From Flammeovirgaceae bacterium UBA2366 (GTDB taxonomy: Bacteria; Bacteroidota; Bacteroidia; Cytophagales; Cyclobacteriaceae), in assembly GCA_002344065.1 (NCBI GenBank), contig DDTK01000014.1, forward strand, positions 315,168 through 379,167: DNA of 64,000 nucleotides, written 5' to 3'. Below the pieces are notes generated by a model that saw nothing but the letters and a program-made list of their open reading frames with translations, was not told the origin of the DNA and did not search any database. How positions within the stretch are numbered: position 1 is the first letter of the stretch; each line of letters starts with the position of its first letter. The translations under genes were made by a program, and so were the position numbers. Below, one piece after another: positions 50,997 through 59,846 of the stretch.

Positions 50997-51455
50997 TCAG
51001 CCTTCATTCGGCTCATCGGTATTGATATAATTAATTAATACGAACGTGACGAGCAAACCGGAAAACACTCCCTCCAAGGCTACTATAAATGAAACGATGT
51101 ACGGATTTAGAAACCGACCCATGGGCTCATTGTCGATGATGAATTGCATAAAAGGCACATCAATAAACGTAACGTAAATGAATAAGAAAGCTGCGAATAC
51201 CAGGGAAGCAATAGCACCGGTTGCCACACCCGTTACCAACGCCCTAAAGTAATTAATGTGCTCGCCATGAGAATGCTGAAATTTTTTGAGGGCCATATAA
51301 ATACCTCCCACCAGAATAATAACATTCAGCAACCGCAATTCCACTACGTTTAACAAACCGGCAAACTTCATAATCAGGAAATAGACGATAAGCCCAGCGG
51401 CTATCTTTAAACCATAATTAACATGGAGTTGATTGGGATTGGTGAAAACGTTCAT
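50997..51455 (-). CDS. DUF4199 membrane protein
   Basis: A 152-residue protein with four hydrophobic segments. The start MNVFTNPNQLHVNYGLKIAAGLIVYFLIMKF and a middle FQHSHGEHINYFRALVTGVATGAIASL match the DUF4199 family. The function is unknown. It is a single-gene unit ending at a strong terminator. Confidence 0.85.
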   Translation of the reverse strand: MNVFTNPNQLHVNYGLKIAAGLIVYFLIMKFAGLLNVVELRLLNVIILVGGIYMALKKFQHSHGEHINYFRALVTGVATGAIASLVFAAFLFIYVTFIDVPFMQFIIDNEPMGRFLNPYIVSFIVALEGVFSGLLVTFVLINYINTDEPNEG

Positions 51456-51560
51456 AGTTCAGGGATTTGGTTTACCGAATTATTGAATTTTCTGACAGAA
51501 TATCAAGTACTTATTGGCTAATATTTTAACTATCTTCGGTTCCCTATAATTACAATCCCC

Positions 51561-52595
51561 ATGAAAATTTTAAAAATCGTTGGTTTGGGGCTACTAACCA
51601 TAGTGGTTATCGTAGCCTTAGTTATCGCCATTCAATCGCCACAAAAACATCTTGAACGTTCCGTGGTAATTAATGCTCAGCCTGCTTCAGTGTATGAAGA
51701 AGTGATCAGTTTTCAGAATTTCAACAAGTTTTCCCCATGGCACAAACTGGATCCGAATGCCCAATACACATTTGAAGGGCCTGCCAGTGGTGTTGGAAGC
51801 AAAATGTCGTGGGTTAGCGACAACTCAAATGTCGGAAGTGGTTCTCAGGAAATTGTTGAAGTAGAGGAAAACAAGCTTGTTAAAATTAAAATGGACTTTG
51901 GTAATCCGGGACAATACTATGCATCCTATATTTTAACACCAGTAGATGGTGGCACAAATGTAACCTGGACGTATGATGGTGATGTTGGTGGAACCGGGCT
52001 TGCAAATGCTTCAATTGGTAAACTATTCCATCTTTTTATAGAAAGTATGTTAGGTGGCATGTACGAAAGCGGGCTAACCGATTTAAAAGCCGTGGTAGAA
52101 GCCAAACCAGTATTCACTGTAAAAATTACAGAGGAAACAATTAGCCCAATTAGTTATGTTGGTTTAAGTTCCACTATGAGTACAACAGATATGAATGCAG
52201 TGAGTAACCAAATGGGAAAATCCTATGGTGAACTGATGACCGCTCTTCAAAAAGCCAAGGTTGAAATGACCGGAGCGCCCTTCTGTCTGTATCCGCGTTG
52301 GGATGAAGAGAAAAAAGAAATGGAGATGGTATGTGCATTGCCTGTTCCTGCCGATGCCAAACTTCCGGCTAAATACAGTGTCATGCAAATCGCTGGAGGG
52401 AAAGCAGTGAAAGCTATACACTTGGGCGATTATCATAAACTGGAAGCAACCCATAATCAAATTGCACAGTACCTGGAATACAAAAAACTGGAAGCAATAG
52501 GAGCACCCTGGGAAGTGTACATTACCGATCCGGGCGCAGAACCCGACACAGCAAAGTGGATTACCGAAGTGTACTATCCTGTAAAAGGAAATTAA
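51561..52595 (+). CDS. SRPBCC domain fused to a GyrI-like effector-binding domain
   Basis: A 344-residue protein. An N-terminal hydrophobic anchor (about 1-25) precedes an SRPBCC (polyketide-cyclase-like) domain (VVINAQPASVYEEVISFQNFNKFSPW, about 34-60) and a C-terminal GyrI-like/AraC effector-binding domain (TEETISPISYVGLSSTMSTTD and ISYVG ... VYITDPGAEPDTAKW). Both domains bind small hydrophobic ligands in other proteins. The ligand is unknown here. It has its own promoter with TATCTTCG about 25 bp upstream. Confidence 0.85.
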   Translation: MKILKIVGLGLLTIVVIVALVIAIQSPQKHLERSVVINAQPASVYEEVISFQNFNKFSPWHKLDPNAQYTFEGPASGVGSKMSWVSDNSNVGSGSQEIVEVEENKLVKIKMDFGNPGQYYASYILTPVDGGTNVTWTYDGDVGGTGLANASIGKLFHLFIESMLGGMYESGLTDLKAVVEAKPVFTVKITEETISPISYVGLSSTMSTTDMNAVSNQMGKSYGELMTALQKAKVEMTGAPFCLYPRWDEEKKEMEMVCALPVPADAKLPAKYSVMQIAGGKAVKAIHLGDYHKLEATHNQIAQYLEYKKLEAIGAPWEVYITDPGAEPDTAKWITEVYYPVKGN

Positions 52596-52618
52596 TCGGT
52601 CAATTTCTTGAATCGGAT

Positions 52619-52650
52619 AAAAGGCTGCTAAAAAATGGCAGCCTTTTCTA
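52619..52650 (+). terminator. Terminator behind the SRPBCC gene
   Basis: Stem AAAAGGCTGC / GCAGCCTTTT with an A-rich loop. It lies between convergent genes and may serve both. Confidence 0.82.
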
Positions 52651-52661
52651 TTTAATAATAT

Positions 52662-53630
52662 CTAATTTTCATCTTCATGCACTCTTACCTTTACCTGCTG
52701 CTGTTTCCATTCCTCCACTTCTTTTCTTCGTTGGGCCAACTCAGCCTCTGTGGGTTTATAATTGATTATTGCTTTCAAATCCGGTTGACCGGCATCTACC
52801 CATGCCGAATACCAAAAGTCGCCAAGGGATTTTATGGAGGCTTTCATTTGTCGTTCCACCATGCCATTCAAAGCATCGTGGTAAGCCTTTGAAAATTCAT
52901 AGGAATAAACTTTTATGGTCTGCTTTCCACGGGTTTCAAAAGAATACTTTTTCTCACTCATTTCAGCTGTGAGTTGTCGTTCAAACTGTAACACATCATT
53001 CAAATTCTGATGTGTTCTTTCAATAATCCTCCAGGCCTCAAGCTGCGGATTTTCTATATACGTGGCTTTACCAACAAAAAAGTCGTATTCACCCGAAAAC
53101 AATTCCGGCAACCGCGATTCCCAAAACGCGTGAATACCCTCCTGTCCGGTAAATTGTCCGTTGTAATTTTCAGTGGTATGCAAGGGCACATGGGCATCGG
53201 CCAGGTAATGGCCAAGATCAGCCGAAAGGCTTAAAATCTTTGCCGGGTCTCGCATCAGAAAAGCATCTTTAAGGCGGTAATACATCACATTGATGTGCCA
53301 CGGTAAAATACCATAGGCTTTCAAAGTATCCTCACCATACTGCTCTACGGCTTCCTTCCAATAGCGGGGCATAGTATAAAGGGCGCTATCGCCAAAGTGA
53401 TCAATATCGATGTAGTGGCGCGGGGCCTCATCCACTACAGCAAAACGTCTGCGATCGGCATTTACAGAGGCCTCTGTTATATAGCCAATATTGGCTTTAT
53501 AAAACCCGATCATTTCGGGAGGAAGGGTAAAAACGGCCAACCGGTTAATCTGCCGGTGGGCATGAAAACCCCAACTTCCGCAGAGAAACAGGCTCGAGAC
53601 CATAACCAGGCGGATTATTCCTCTTTTCAT
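52662..53630 (-). CDS. Zinc-dependent phospholipase C-like exported protein
   Basis: A 322-residue exported protein of the S1/P1-nuclease and phospholipase C fold. After the signal peptide the mature part begins WGFHAHRQINRLAVFTLP, whose Trp at the new N-terminus and His are zinc ligands in this family. Further ligand text is HYIDIDHFGD, LGHYLADAHVPLHTTENYNG and HAFWESRLPE. Substrate unknown. The start at 53630 gives a normal signal sequence, and the longer form adds nine unneeded residues. Confidence 0.85.
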   Translation of the reverse strand: MKRGIIRLVMVSSLFLCGSWGFHAHRQINRLAVFTLPPEMIGFYKANIGYITEASVNADRRRFAVVDEAPRHYIDIDHFGDSALYTMPRYWKEAVEQYGEDTLKAYGILPWHINVMYYRLKDAFLMRDPAKILSLSADLGHYLADAHVPLHTTENYNGQFTGQEGIHAFWESRLPELFSGEYDFFVGKATYIENPQLEAWRIIERTHQNLNDVLQFERQLTAEMSEKKYSFETRGKQTIKVYSYEFSKAYHDALNGMVERQMKASIKSLGDFWYSAWVDAGQPDLKAIINYKPTEAELAQRRKEVEEWKQQQVKVRVHEDEN

Positions 53631-53715
53631 TTCCTTAAATTGAAAAAAAATAACCAAATCAGCTTAAAAAGCTCAATTTCAATACCTATTTGCACGAATT
53701 CATTGTATCACCCTT

Positions 53716-53745
53716 TTGCAAATAAGACGAATACGCTTACCTTTG
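53716..53745 (+). promoter_or_regulatory. rpsT promoter
   Basis: TTG at 53716-53718 and TACCTTTG at 53738-53745, a textbook Bacteroidota promoter, about 30 bp before the rpsT start. Confidence 0.7.
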
Positions 53746-53774
53746 CAGTCCTTAAAAAGTAAGGTCATTAAGAT

Positions 53775-54029
53775 ATGGCAAATCACAAATCAGCAGAAAA
53801 AAGAATCCGGGCTAACGAAGCTAAGCGTGTAAGAAACCGCTACCAGCACAAAACAACCCGTACATTCATTAAGAAACTACGCGGCACTACCGTTAAGACT
53901 GAAGCAGAAGCTCTTTTAAAGGAGGTTTCGGCTCTTATCGATAAACTGGCCAAGAAGAACATTATTCATTGGAAAAAGGCTGCTAATCAGAAATCAAGCC
54001 TTGCCAAATATGTAAACAAGTTGGCTTAA
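53775..54029 (+). CDS. rpsT: 30S ribosomal protein S20
   Basis: An 84-residue, very basic ribosomal protein binding the 5' domain of 16S rRNA. MANHKSAEKRIRANEAKRVRNRYQ at the start and SLAKYVNKLA at the end are typical. It has its own promoter and terminator, as is usual for rpsT. Confidence 0.97.
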   Translation: MANHKSAEKRIRANEAKRVRNRYQHKTTRTFIKKLRGTTVKTEAEALLKEVSALIDKLAKKNIIHWKKAANQKSSLAKYVNKLA

Positions 54030-54050
54030 TCAGCCATTTAATAATACCTC

Positions 54051-54084
54051 GAAACCCTGACCGCAACGTCAGGGTTTCTTTTTT
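54051..54084 (+). terminator. rpsT terminator
   Basis: Stem GAAACCCTGAC / GTCAGGGTTTC with a CGCAAC loop and a T-run, 21 bp behind rpsT. Confidence 0.92.
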
Positions 54085-54114
54085 CTATAGGATACCATTC
54101 TTTATTTTCGGCAG

Positions 54115-54816
54115 ATGAAGGATGAAAAAAACAGCTTTTTAAACATCAAGAACTGGGCTGCAGAAGACAGGCCCCGGGAAAAGCTACTGCTGAAAGGAAC
54201 CTCTGCCCTCTCCGACACCGAACTGATTGCCATATTGCTGGGAACAGGCACCGCCTCCATGAGTGCCGTTGATGTAGCCAAAAACATTTTAAAAAGTGTT
54301 GATAATAACCTGGATGCCCTGGCAAAACTCACCGTTAAAGACCTGACAAAAATAAAAGGCATTGGAGAAGCCAAAGCGATTACCATTGTAAGTGCACTGG
54401 AGTTGGGGCGGAGACGCAAAGAGGTAAGCACACAGGAGCGTCCTAAAATATCTGCATCAAAAGATGCCTACGAACAACTAAAAGGCGAACTCATGGATTT
54501 ACCCCATGAAGAATTTTGGATATTGATGATGAACCGTGCCCATCGAATAATCAAAAAGCAGAAGATCAGTCTGGGCGGTGTACACGGCACGGTTGCCGAT
54601 CCAAAAATTATTTTCAAAGTGGCGCTGGAAGAACTGGCCAGCGGCATCATTGTAGCCCATAACCATCCTTCCGGAAACCTTACACCCAGTCAGCAGGATA
54701 TTGACCTCACCAAAAAATTAAAAGAAGCCGGAAAGCTGTTGGAAATACAACTGCTCGACCACCTGATTGTTGCCGGAAAAAACTACTATAGTTTCGCAGA
54801 TGAGGGGTTGTTGTGA
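54115..54816 (+). CDS. radC: RadC-family JAB-domain protein
   Basis: A 233-residue protein with a small helix-hairpin-helix N-domain (VKDLTKIKGIGEAKAITIVSAL) and a JAB/MPN+ metalloprotease-like domain with the zinc motif AHNHPSGNLTPSQQD (about residues 180-195) and an upstream catalytic Glu. RadC was named for a supposed DNA-repair role that was not upheld, so the real function is uncertain. It is alone between the rpsT terminator and a repeat. Confidence 0.92.
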   Translation: MKDEKNSFLNIKNWAAEDRPREKLLLKGTSALSDTELIAILLGTGTASMSAVDVAKNILKSVDNNLDALAKLTVKDLTKIKGIGEAKAITIVSALELGRRRKEVSTQERPKISASKDAYEQLKGELMDLPHEEFWILMMNRAHRIIKKQKISLGGVHGTVADPKIIFKVALEELASGIIVAHNHPSGNLTPSQQDIDLTKKLKEAGKLLEIQLLDHLIVAGKNYYSFADEGLL

Positions 54817-54860
54817 AATTTTTCGGGAAATGACATGCGGAATTAAGTGCGTGAGCGATT

Positions 54861-54881
54861 CCCCCTTCGGGGGTAAGGGGG
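54861..54881. repeat. CCCCCTTCGGGGG hairpin repeat
   Basis: A short GC-rich stem of CCCCC / GGGGG with TTC loop and a following GGGGG, between radC and the DUF1684 gene. It could end radC transcription. Confidence 0.55.
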
Positions 54882-54944
54882 CGCGCGGGGGAAAACATCA
54901 CCTCATTTCACCTCCTATGGTATAACCATCACTAAATTTGCCGT

Positions 54945-55559
54945 ATGAACAGAACTAAAATAATTATCATGATTGCCATTGTTGTTGCTGCCATTACACT
55001 GATCTATTCTTTTACCGGGCAAGATGATACAGCCTACATCACTAAAATCCAGAAGCAACGCGAGGAGAAAGACCGTTTCATGCGCACCGCATCCGACTCT
55101 CCTTTTGCCGATAATTTCGCTACCTATACGGGGCTTAATTGGTTTGCCCCCGACAAAAAATACCAGGTTAAGGCCCGGCTCATAGCTATTGAAAATAAGA
55201 AAATGGTAGAACTTCCTACCAGCGATGGTAAAACCAAACGCTATATGGAATATGCTTATGCTGAATTTAAACTGGACGGAAAAGAGCACCGCTTATTGAT
55301 TTTGGAAATTATTGACATGGGCCCCTACAAGGGAACACTCTTCCTGGCCTTTGGTGATGAAACCAGCGCCCGCGAAACGTATGGAGCCGGCCGTTATCTC
55401 GATATAAAAAAACCTCGCGGACAAAATTCCATACTCCTCGACTTCAATGAAGCCTACAATCCGTATTGCGCCTACAACGATAACTTTTCCTGCCCGTTGC
55501 CACCCCAGGAAAATTTGTTGACTGTACCCATAAATGCAGGAGAAAAAAACTATAAATAA
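54945..55559 (+). CDS. DUF1684-domain protein
   Basis: A 204-residue protein with one N-terminal membrane anchor (about residues 5-25) and a DUF1684 domain marked by FATYTGLNWFAPDKKYQVKARL and a C-terminal YNPYCAYNDNFSCPLPPQENLL. The domain's function is unknown. One base separates its stop from the DUF1028 start, so the two are in one operon. Confidence 0.87.
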   Translation: MNRTKIIIMIAIVVAAITLIYSFTGQDDTAYITKIQKQREEKDRFMRTASDSPFADNFATYTGLNWFAPDKKYQVKARLIAIENKKMVELPTSDGKTKRYMEYAYAEFKLDGKEHRLLILEIIDMGPYKGTLFLAFGDETSARETYGAGRYLDIKKPRGQNSILLDFNEAYNPYCAYNDNFSCPLPPQENLLTVPINAGEKNYK

Positions 55560-55560
55560 T

Positions 55561-56535
55561 ATGCGATACTTCATTTTATTGCTTGTTCAGCTTTCAGCAC
55601 TCACCACACTCGCACAAAAACCTGCTGATCCACTGGCCCACACCTTTTCGATTGTGGCGCGCGATGTTAGCACGGGTGAAATGGCTGTTGCCGTGCAAAG
55701 TCATTGGTTTAGCGTTGGCAGTGTGGTGTCGTGGGGCGAGGCAGGTGTAGGTGTAGTGGCTACACAATCCTTTGTCAACAAATCATTCGGCCCTCGTGGA
55801 ATTGACTTACTGAAAAGCGGTAAGTCTCCACAGGAAGCTGTCGATTTATTACTACGTGATGATGAAGGAAAAGAATTTCGTCAACTGGCCATACTGGATA
55901 AGCAGGGAAGAGTAGCCACACATACTGGAAAAAACTGCATTGATATGGCCGGTCATAGTAATGGTGAAAATTTTTCTGTGCAGGCAAACATGATGCTCAA
56001 TGATAAAGTTGTTCCCGCGATGGAGAAAGCGTGGAAAGAAAATATCAAGCTACCCCTGGCCGAACGGATGGTGGAAGTATTAAAAGCTGCACAGAAAGCT
56101 GGTGGCGATATCCGCGGCAAGCAATCGGCCGCCTTGCTGGTGGTTGCCGGAGAAACATCGGGTGAATCGTGGAACGACCGGCTTATAGACTTGCGTGTTG
56201 ACGATGCCCGTGAACCTATTGAAGAACTGAGTCGCCTGTTAAAAGTATTTCGCGCCTATGAGCACATGAACAGCGGTGATCTTTATGTAGAAAAAAATGA
56301 AATGCAAAAAGCCATGGATGAATATGGCAAAGCCATGAAGATGTTTCCGGATAACCTGGAAATGCAATACTGGACTGCCATCACCCTGGCCAACAACAAA
56401 GACATCAAACAAGCATCAGCCATGCTGCAGAGAATCTACAAGGCTGATGCAAACTGGAGGGAACTTACCCGCAGACTTCCAAAAGTTGGTTTGCTTACCG
56501 TGAGCGAAAAGGAGTTGAGTGAGCTTTTACATTAG
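55561..56535 (+). CDS. DUF1028 (Ntn-hydrolase-like) protein with TPR-like tail
   Basis: A 324-residue exported protein. After the signal peptide (about 1-18) the DUF1028 domain reads HTFSIVARDVSTGEMAVAVQSHWFSVGSVVSWGEAGVGVVATQS. C-terminal to about residue 225 are helical TPR-like units (AFRAYEHMNSGDLYVEKNEMQKAMDEYGKAMKM). DUF1028 proteins resemble Ntn hydrolases but their substrate is unknown. The ATG at 55561 is chosen because the longer form begins inside the previous gene. Confidence 0.88.
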   Translation: MRYFILLLVQLSALTTLAQKPADPLAHTFSIVARDVSTGEMAVAVQSHWFSVGSVVSWGEAGVGVVATQSFVNKSFGPRGIDLLKSGKSPQEAVDLLLRDDEGKEFRQLAILDKQGRVATHTGKNCIDMAGHSNGENFSVQANMMLNDKVVPAMEKAWKENIKLPLAERMVEVLKAAQKAGGDIRGKQSAALLVVAGETSGESWNDRLIDLRVDDAREPIEELSRLLKVFRAYEHMNSGDLYVEKNEMQKAMDEYGKAMKMFPDNLEMQYWTAITLANNKDIKQASAMLQRIYKADANWRELTRRLPKVGLLTVSEKELSELLH

Positions 56536-56596
56536 GTTTTCTAAAACCTCTCGGGCTTGCCTTGATCTTTAAAAAGCAAAAACTAAATTCATCATT

Positions 56597-56639
56597 CTCC
56601 TCCCCCTTCTCCTCGCAGGAGAAGGGCCGGGGATGAGGT
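56597..56639. repeat. CTTCTCCT...AGGAGAAG hairpin repeat
   Basis: Stem CTTCTCCT / AGGAGAAG with a CGC loop, flanked by CTCCTCCCC and GGGATGAGG words that pair again outside. It lies between the DUF1028 gene and pheT. Confidence 0.7.
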
Positions 56640-56666
56640 TTAGCATTAGGTTTCCCTCCTTTTCCT

Positions 56667-56674
56667 TACTTTTG
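56667..56674 (+). promoter_or_regulatory. -7 box in front of pheT
   Basis: TACTTTTG fits TAnnTTTG and lies 23 bp before the pheT start. Confidence 0.55.
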
Positions 56675-56696
56675 CCGATTAACCTGCTATTTAGCA

Positions 56697-59111
56697 ATGA
56701 CTATTTCCTACAACTGGCTAAAAGAATACATCGACATTCCAGAATCACCCGAACAAATCGGGCAGGTGCTTACCAGCACCGGTTTGGAGGTTGAGTACAT
56801 CGAACCATTTTCCACCATTAAAGGAGGCTTGGCTGGTTTGGTAATTGGCGAGGTGCTTACCTGTGCTAAACATCCCAATGCCGATAAACTTTCCGTTACC
56901 ACCGTACATGTTGGTGGCGATAAAGCATTACCTATTGTATGCGGAGCTTCGAATGTAAAGGCAGGCCAAAAAGTAGTTGTGGCTACTCCGGGAACAACCC
57001 TATATCCTGCCAAAGGCGAACCCTTTACCATTAAGTCAACCAAAATCAGAGGTGAACAATCGGAAGGGATGATCTGTGCAGAAGATGAAATCGGGCTGAG
57101 CGATAATCACGAAGGCATTATTGTGTTGGATACGAAACTCCCCAATGGAACACCGGCATCAGAATATTATAACATTCAATCCGACTATGCTATCGAAATC
57201 GGCTTAACACCAAACCGTGCCGATGCTGCATCACATATTGGTGTAGCCCGCGATATCAAGGCCGCATGCAATCGTGAAATCAAATGGCCTTCTGTTGACG
57301 GTTTTAAAACCGATAATAAAAACCTTTCCATTTCAGTAGAAGTAGAAAACCCTGGGGCGTGTCCGCGTTATTCAGGCGTTACAATTTCAGGTGTTACGGT
57401 AGCTGAATCGCCCGGTTGGTTAAAGGCCAGGCTTCAGGCTATTGGTATTGCACCCATTAACAACATTGTAGACATAACCAACTATGTGTTGCATGAAACA
57501 GGTCAGCCGTTACATGCTTTCGATGCCAATGAAATAACCGGTAAAAAAGTTATCGTAAAAACATTGCCGCAGAATACATCCTTTGTAACACTGGATGGAA
57601 AAGAGCGGAAACTTCAGGCCAATGATCTGATGATCTGTAACACGCATGAGGGCATGTGTATTGCCGGGGTGTTTGGTGGAATTAAATCCGGTATTACCGA
57701 AAAAACAACTACCCTGTTTTTAGAAAGCGCTTACTTCGCTGCCGATTACATCCGTAAAACTTCTATGCATCACGGCTTAAAAACCGATGCCTCCTTCCGC
57801 TTTGAACGCGGCACCGATCCGAACATAACCGTGTATGCCTTAAAGCGAGCTGCCTTGCTCATCAAAGAAATAGCAGGTGGCGAAATCTCTTCCGATGTTG
57901 TGGATGTTTACCCGGCCAACATTGAGAATAAAACCATACTGGTAAAAGATAAAAACGTAAACCGACTGATCGGTAAAGCAATACCCCGAGAAGAGGTTGT
58001 TGCTATTCTCAATCGTCTCGATATTCAGGTAGTTGAATCGCAGGTCGATCATTACATAGTCTCTGTTCCACCCTATCGGGTTGATGTAACACAGGAAGCT
58101 GATGTAATTGAAGAAATTCTTCGGATTTACGGATTTAATAATATCGAACTAAAAGCCTTTGCCGGTTCAGACTTTATTGCCGAATTCCCGGTAAACGACA
58201 TCAACAAATTCAAGAATACACTTGGCGGATTGTTGGTGAATAATGGCTTTTATGAAATCTGGACCAACTCACTCACCAACGCAGCCTGGCAGGAAAAACA
58301 CAAACTTACGTTTGAAGGTGAGCCCGTCCACATCTTGAATAAACTCAGTGAAGAGCAAGGCATACTTCGGCAAACCATGTTGTTTACCGGCCTTGAAGTT
58401 TGCGCGTATAATATCAATCGCAGGCAAAAAGACCTTAAGCTGTACGAATTTGGTAAGATTTACAACAAAACAAACGGAAAATACCACGAAGAAGAACGAC
58501 TCGCGCTCTACATAAGTGGCAACCTGGAAACAGAAAACTGGCAGCATAAAACAGCACCGGTTTCCTTTTACGACATGGCCCAATTCCTTTACCAGCTTCT
58601 TCAAAAGGCAGGACTTGGGGTCATCAAGCAACAGGTAATTTCCGATCCGCTGTTCGACTACGCAGTACAGCTTAGCTACAACAATCAGGCTTTAGGAAAA
58701 TTCGGAAAACTAAAAGTTGCCTTACAGAAAGATTTCGGCATTAAGCAGGACATATTTTATGCTGAACTAAATACACATTTGCTTTTCAGGGAGGCAAACC
58801 CTAAGTTAGTAGTTAGGGAGGTGCCTAAATATCCCGAAGTGCGGAGAGATCTGTCGCTCGTGCTGGACAGGAACGTGAGCTTTGAAGAAGTGCAGAAACT
58901 GGTGCTCACAACAGAGAAGCGACTGATACGGGAAATCATTACATTTGATGTATACGAGGGCGATAAGATCCCGGAAGGAAAGAAAGCCTATGCATTAGGT
59001 TTTACCTTACTGGATGAGACCAAAACCCTTACGGACGAGGAGATTGACTTAACTATGCAGCGCCTGATGACCGCTTTCGAGCAAAAACTGGGTGCCGTAA
59101 TTAGAAAATAA
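56697..59111 (+). CDS. pheT: Phenylalanine-tRNA ligase beta subunit
   Basis: An 804-residue subunit of PheRS. The N-terminal tRNA-binding domain has HPNADKLSVTTVHVGG (about residues 61-76), then the B3/4 editing domain, the B5 DNA-binding-like domain (DVTQEADVIEEILRIYGFNNI, about 463) and the catalytic-like core, and a C-terminal FDX-ACB domain (PKYPEVRRDLSLVLDRNVSFEEV, about 710). The alpha subunit pheS is not adjacent, which is common in Bacteroidota. Confidence 0.97.
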   Translation: MTISYNWLKEYIDIPESPEQIGQVLTSTGLEVEYIEPFSTIKGGLAGLVIGEVLTCAKHPNADKLSVTTVHVGGDKALPIVCGASNVKAGQKVVVATPGTTLYPAKGEPFTIKSTKIRGEQSEGMICAEDEIGLSDNHEGIIVLDTKLPNGTPASEYYNIQSDYAIEIGLTPNRADAASHIGVARDIKAACNREIKWPSVDGFKTDNKNLSISVEVENPGACPRYSGVTISGVTVAESPGWLKARLQAIGIAPINNIVDITNYVLHETGQPLHAFDANEITGKKVIVKTLPQNTSFVTLDGKERKLQANDLMICNTHEGMCIAGVFGGIKSGITEKTTTLFLESAYFAADYIRKTSMHHGLKTDASFRFERGTDPNITVYALKRAALLIKEIAGGEISSDVVDVYPANIENKTILVKDKNVNRLIGKAIPREEVVAILNRLDIQVVESQVDHYIVSVPPYRVDVTQEADVIEEILRIYGFNNIELKAFAGSDFIAEFPVNDINKFKNTLGGLLVNNGFYEIWTNSLTNAAWQEKHKLTFEGEPVHILNKLSEEQGILRQTMLFTGLEVCAYNINRRQKDLKLYEFGKIYNKTNGKYHEEERLALYISGNLETENWQHKTAPVSFYDMAQFLYQLLQKAGLGVIKQQVISDPLFDYAVQLSYNNQALGKFGKLKVALQKDFGIKQDIFYAELNTHLLFREANPKLVVREVPKYPEVRRDLSLVLDRNVSFEEVQKLVLTTEKRLIREIITFDVYEGDKIPEGKKAYALGFTLLDETKTLTDEEIDLTMQRLMTAFEQKLGAVIRK

Positions 59112-59178
59112 AACAATAAAGTTCTGCCCCTGATGAGAAGCACAAGGGCCGGAACCTGAAACCTGAAAACCTTACTTC

Positions 59179-59475
59179 ATGAACCAGGAACTTCTAAAAA
59201 CCAACCTCAACGGTCTGGAACGCAAGATTTTAGTGTTGGTAAACGAACACAAAAAGCTTAAAGAGGAAATTAAATCGTTAAAAACTGAAAATCAGGATCT
59301 TAAAGCGGGTATCCACAACCGCGATGAGCAACTGCTTAATTTTAAAAATCAAATTAAAATCTCTAAAATTGTGGATAACATTAGTCCGGAAGACGGAAGT
59401 GTTTCGGAGCTCAAAAGAAAAGTGGACGACTATATACAGGAAATTGATAAGTGTATCGCGTACTTAAGCCGATAG
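59179..59475 (+). CDS. Short coiled-coil protein upstream of zapA
   Basis: A 98-residue protein, almost entirely helical and charged (LVNEHKKLKEEIKSLKTENQDLKAG), predicted to form a coiled coil through about residue 60. It lies 20 bp before zapA in the same direction, which suggests a cell-division role like a ZapB-type partner. The sequence does not match ZapB clearly, so this is inferred. Confidence 0.72.
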   Translation: MNQELLKTNLNGLERKILVLVNEHKKLKEEIKSLKTENQDLKAGIHNRDEQLLNFKNQIKISKIVDNISPEDGSVSELKRKVDDYIQEIDKCIAYLSR

Positions 59476-59495
59476 TAAACTGTAAGAATTTTTAA

Positions 59496-59783
59496 ATGGA
59501 GGAATTATCAATACGAATTAAAATTGCTGATCGCGATTACCCCATGAAGGTAAAGGCCCACGAGGAAGAAAGAGTGAGAACCGCAAGCCGCCTGATCAAC
59601 GAAAAACTAAAATCTTACAAGGAACAATTCGGAATTGACGATAAACAGGATTTACTGGCCATGGTGGCCTTCGACAGTTTGGTTGAAAAAATGAAAACAG
59701 AAGAAAACCACCTGGAGATTGACCAAAATGTATTTGAAAAAGTGAATCACCTGAATTACCTCGTTTCACAAACTATTCTTTAA
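59496..59783 (+). CDS. zapA: Cell division protein ZapA
   Basis: A 95-residue protein with a beta-rich N-terminal part (LSIRIKIADRDYPMKVKAHEEERVRTASRLINEKL) and a C-terminal helix, the ZapA pattern. ZapA cross-links FtsZ filaments at mid-cell. Neighbours are a coiled-coil gene and rny, which is the usual Bacteroidota order. Confidence 0.9.
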   Translation: MEELSIRIKIADRDYPMKVKAHEEERVRTASRLINEKLKSYKEQFGIDDKQDLLAMVAFDSLVEKMKTEENHLEIDQNVFEKVNHLNYLVSQTIL

Positions 59784-59846
59784 CGCTCCCTCACTTCCAT
59801 ACGGTGTCGTACTTCCGGGTTTAGTTTAACCCTTAACAACACGTGT

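Noticed and set aside
59784..59846. Possible 6S RNA between zapA and rny
   Set aside because: In some bacteria ssrS follows zapA, but the gap here is only 63 bp, far too short for 6S RNA.
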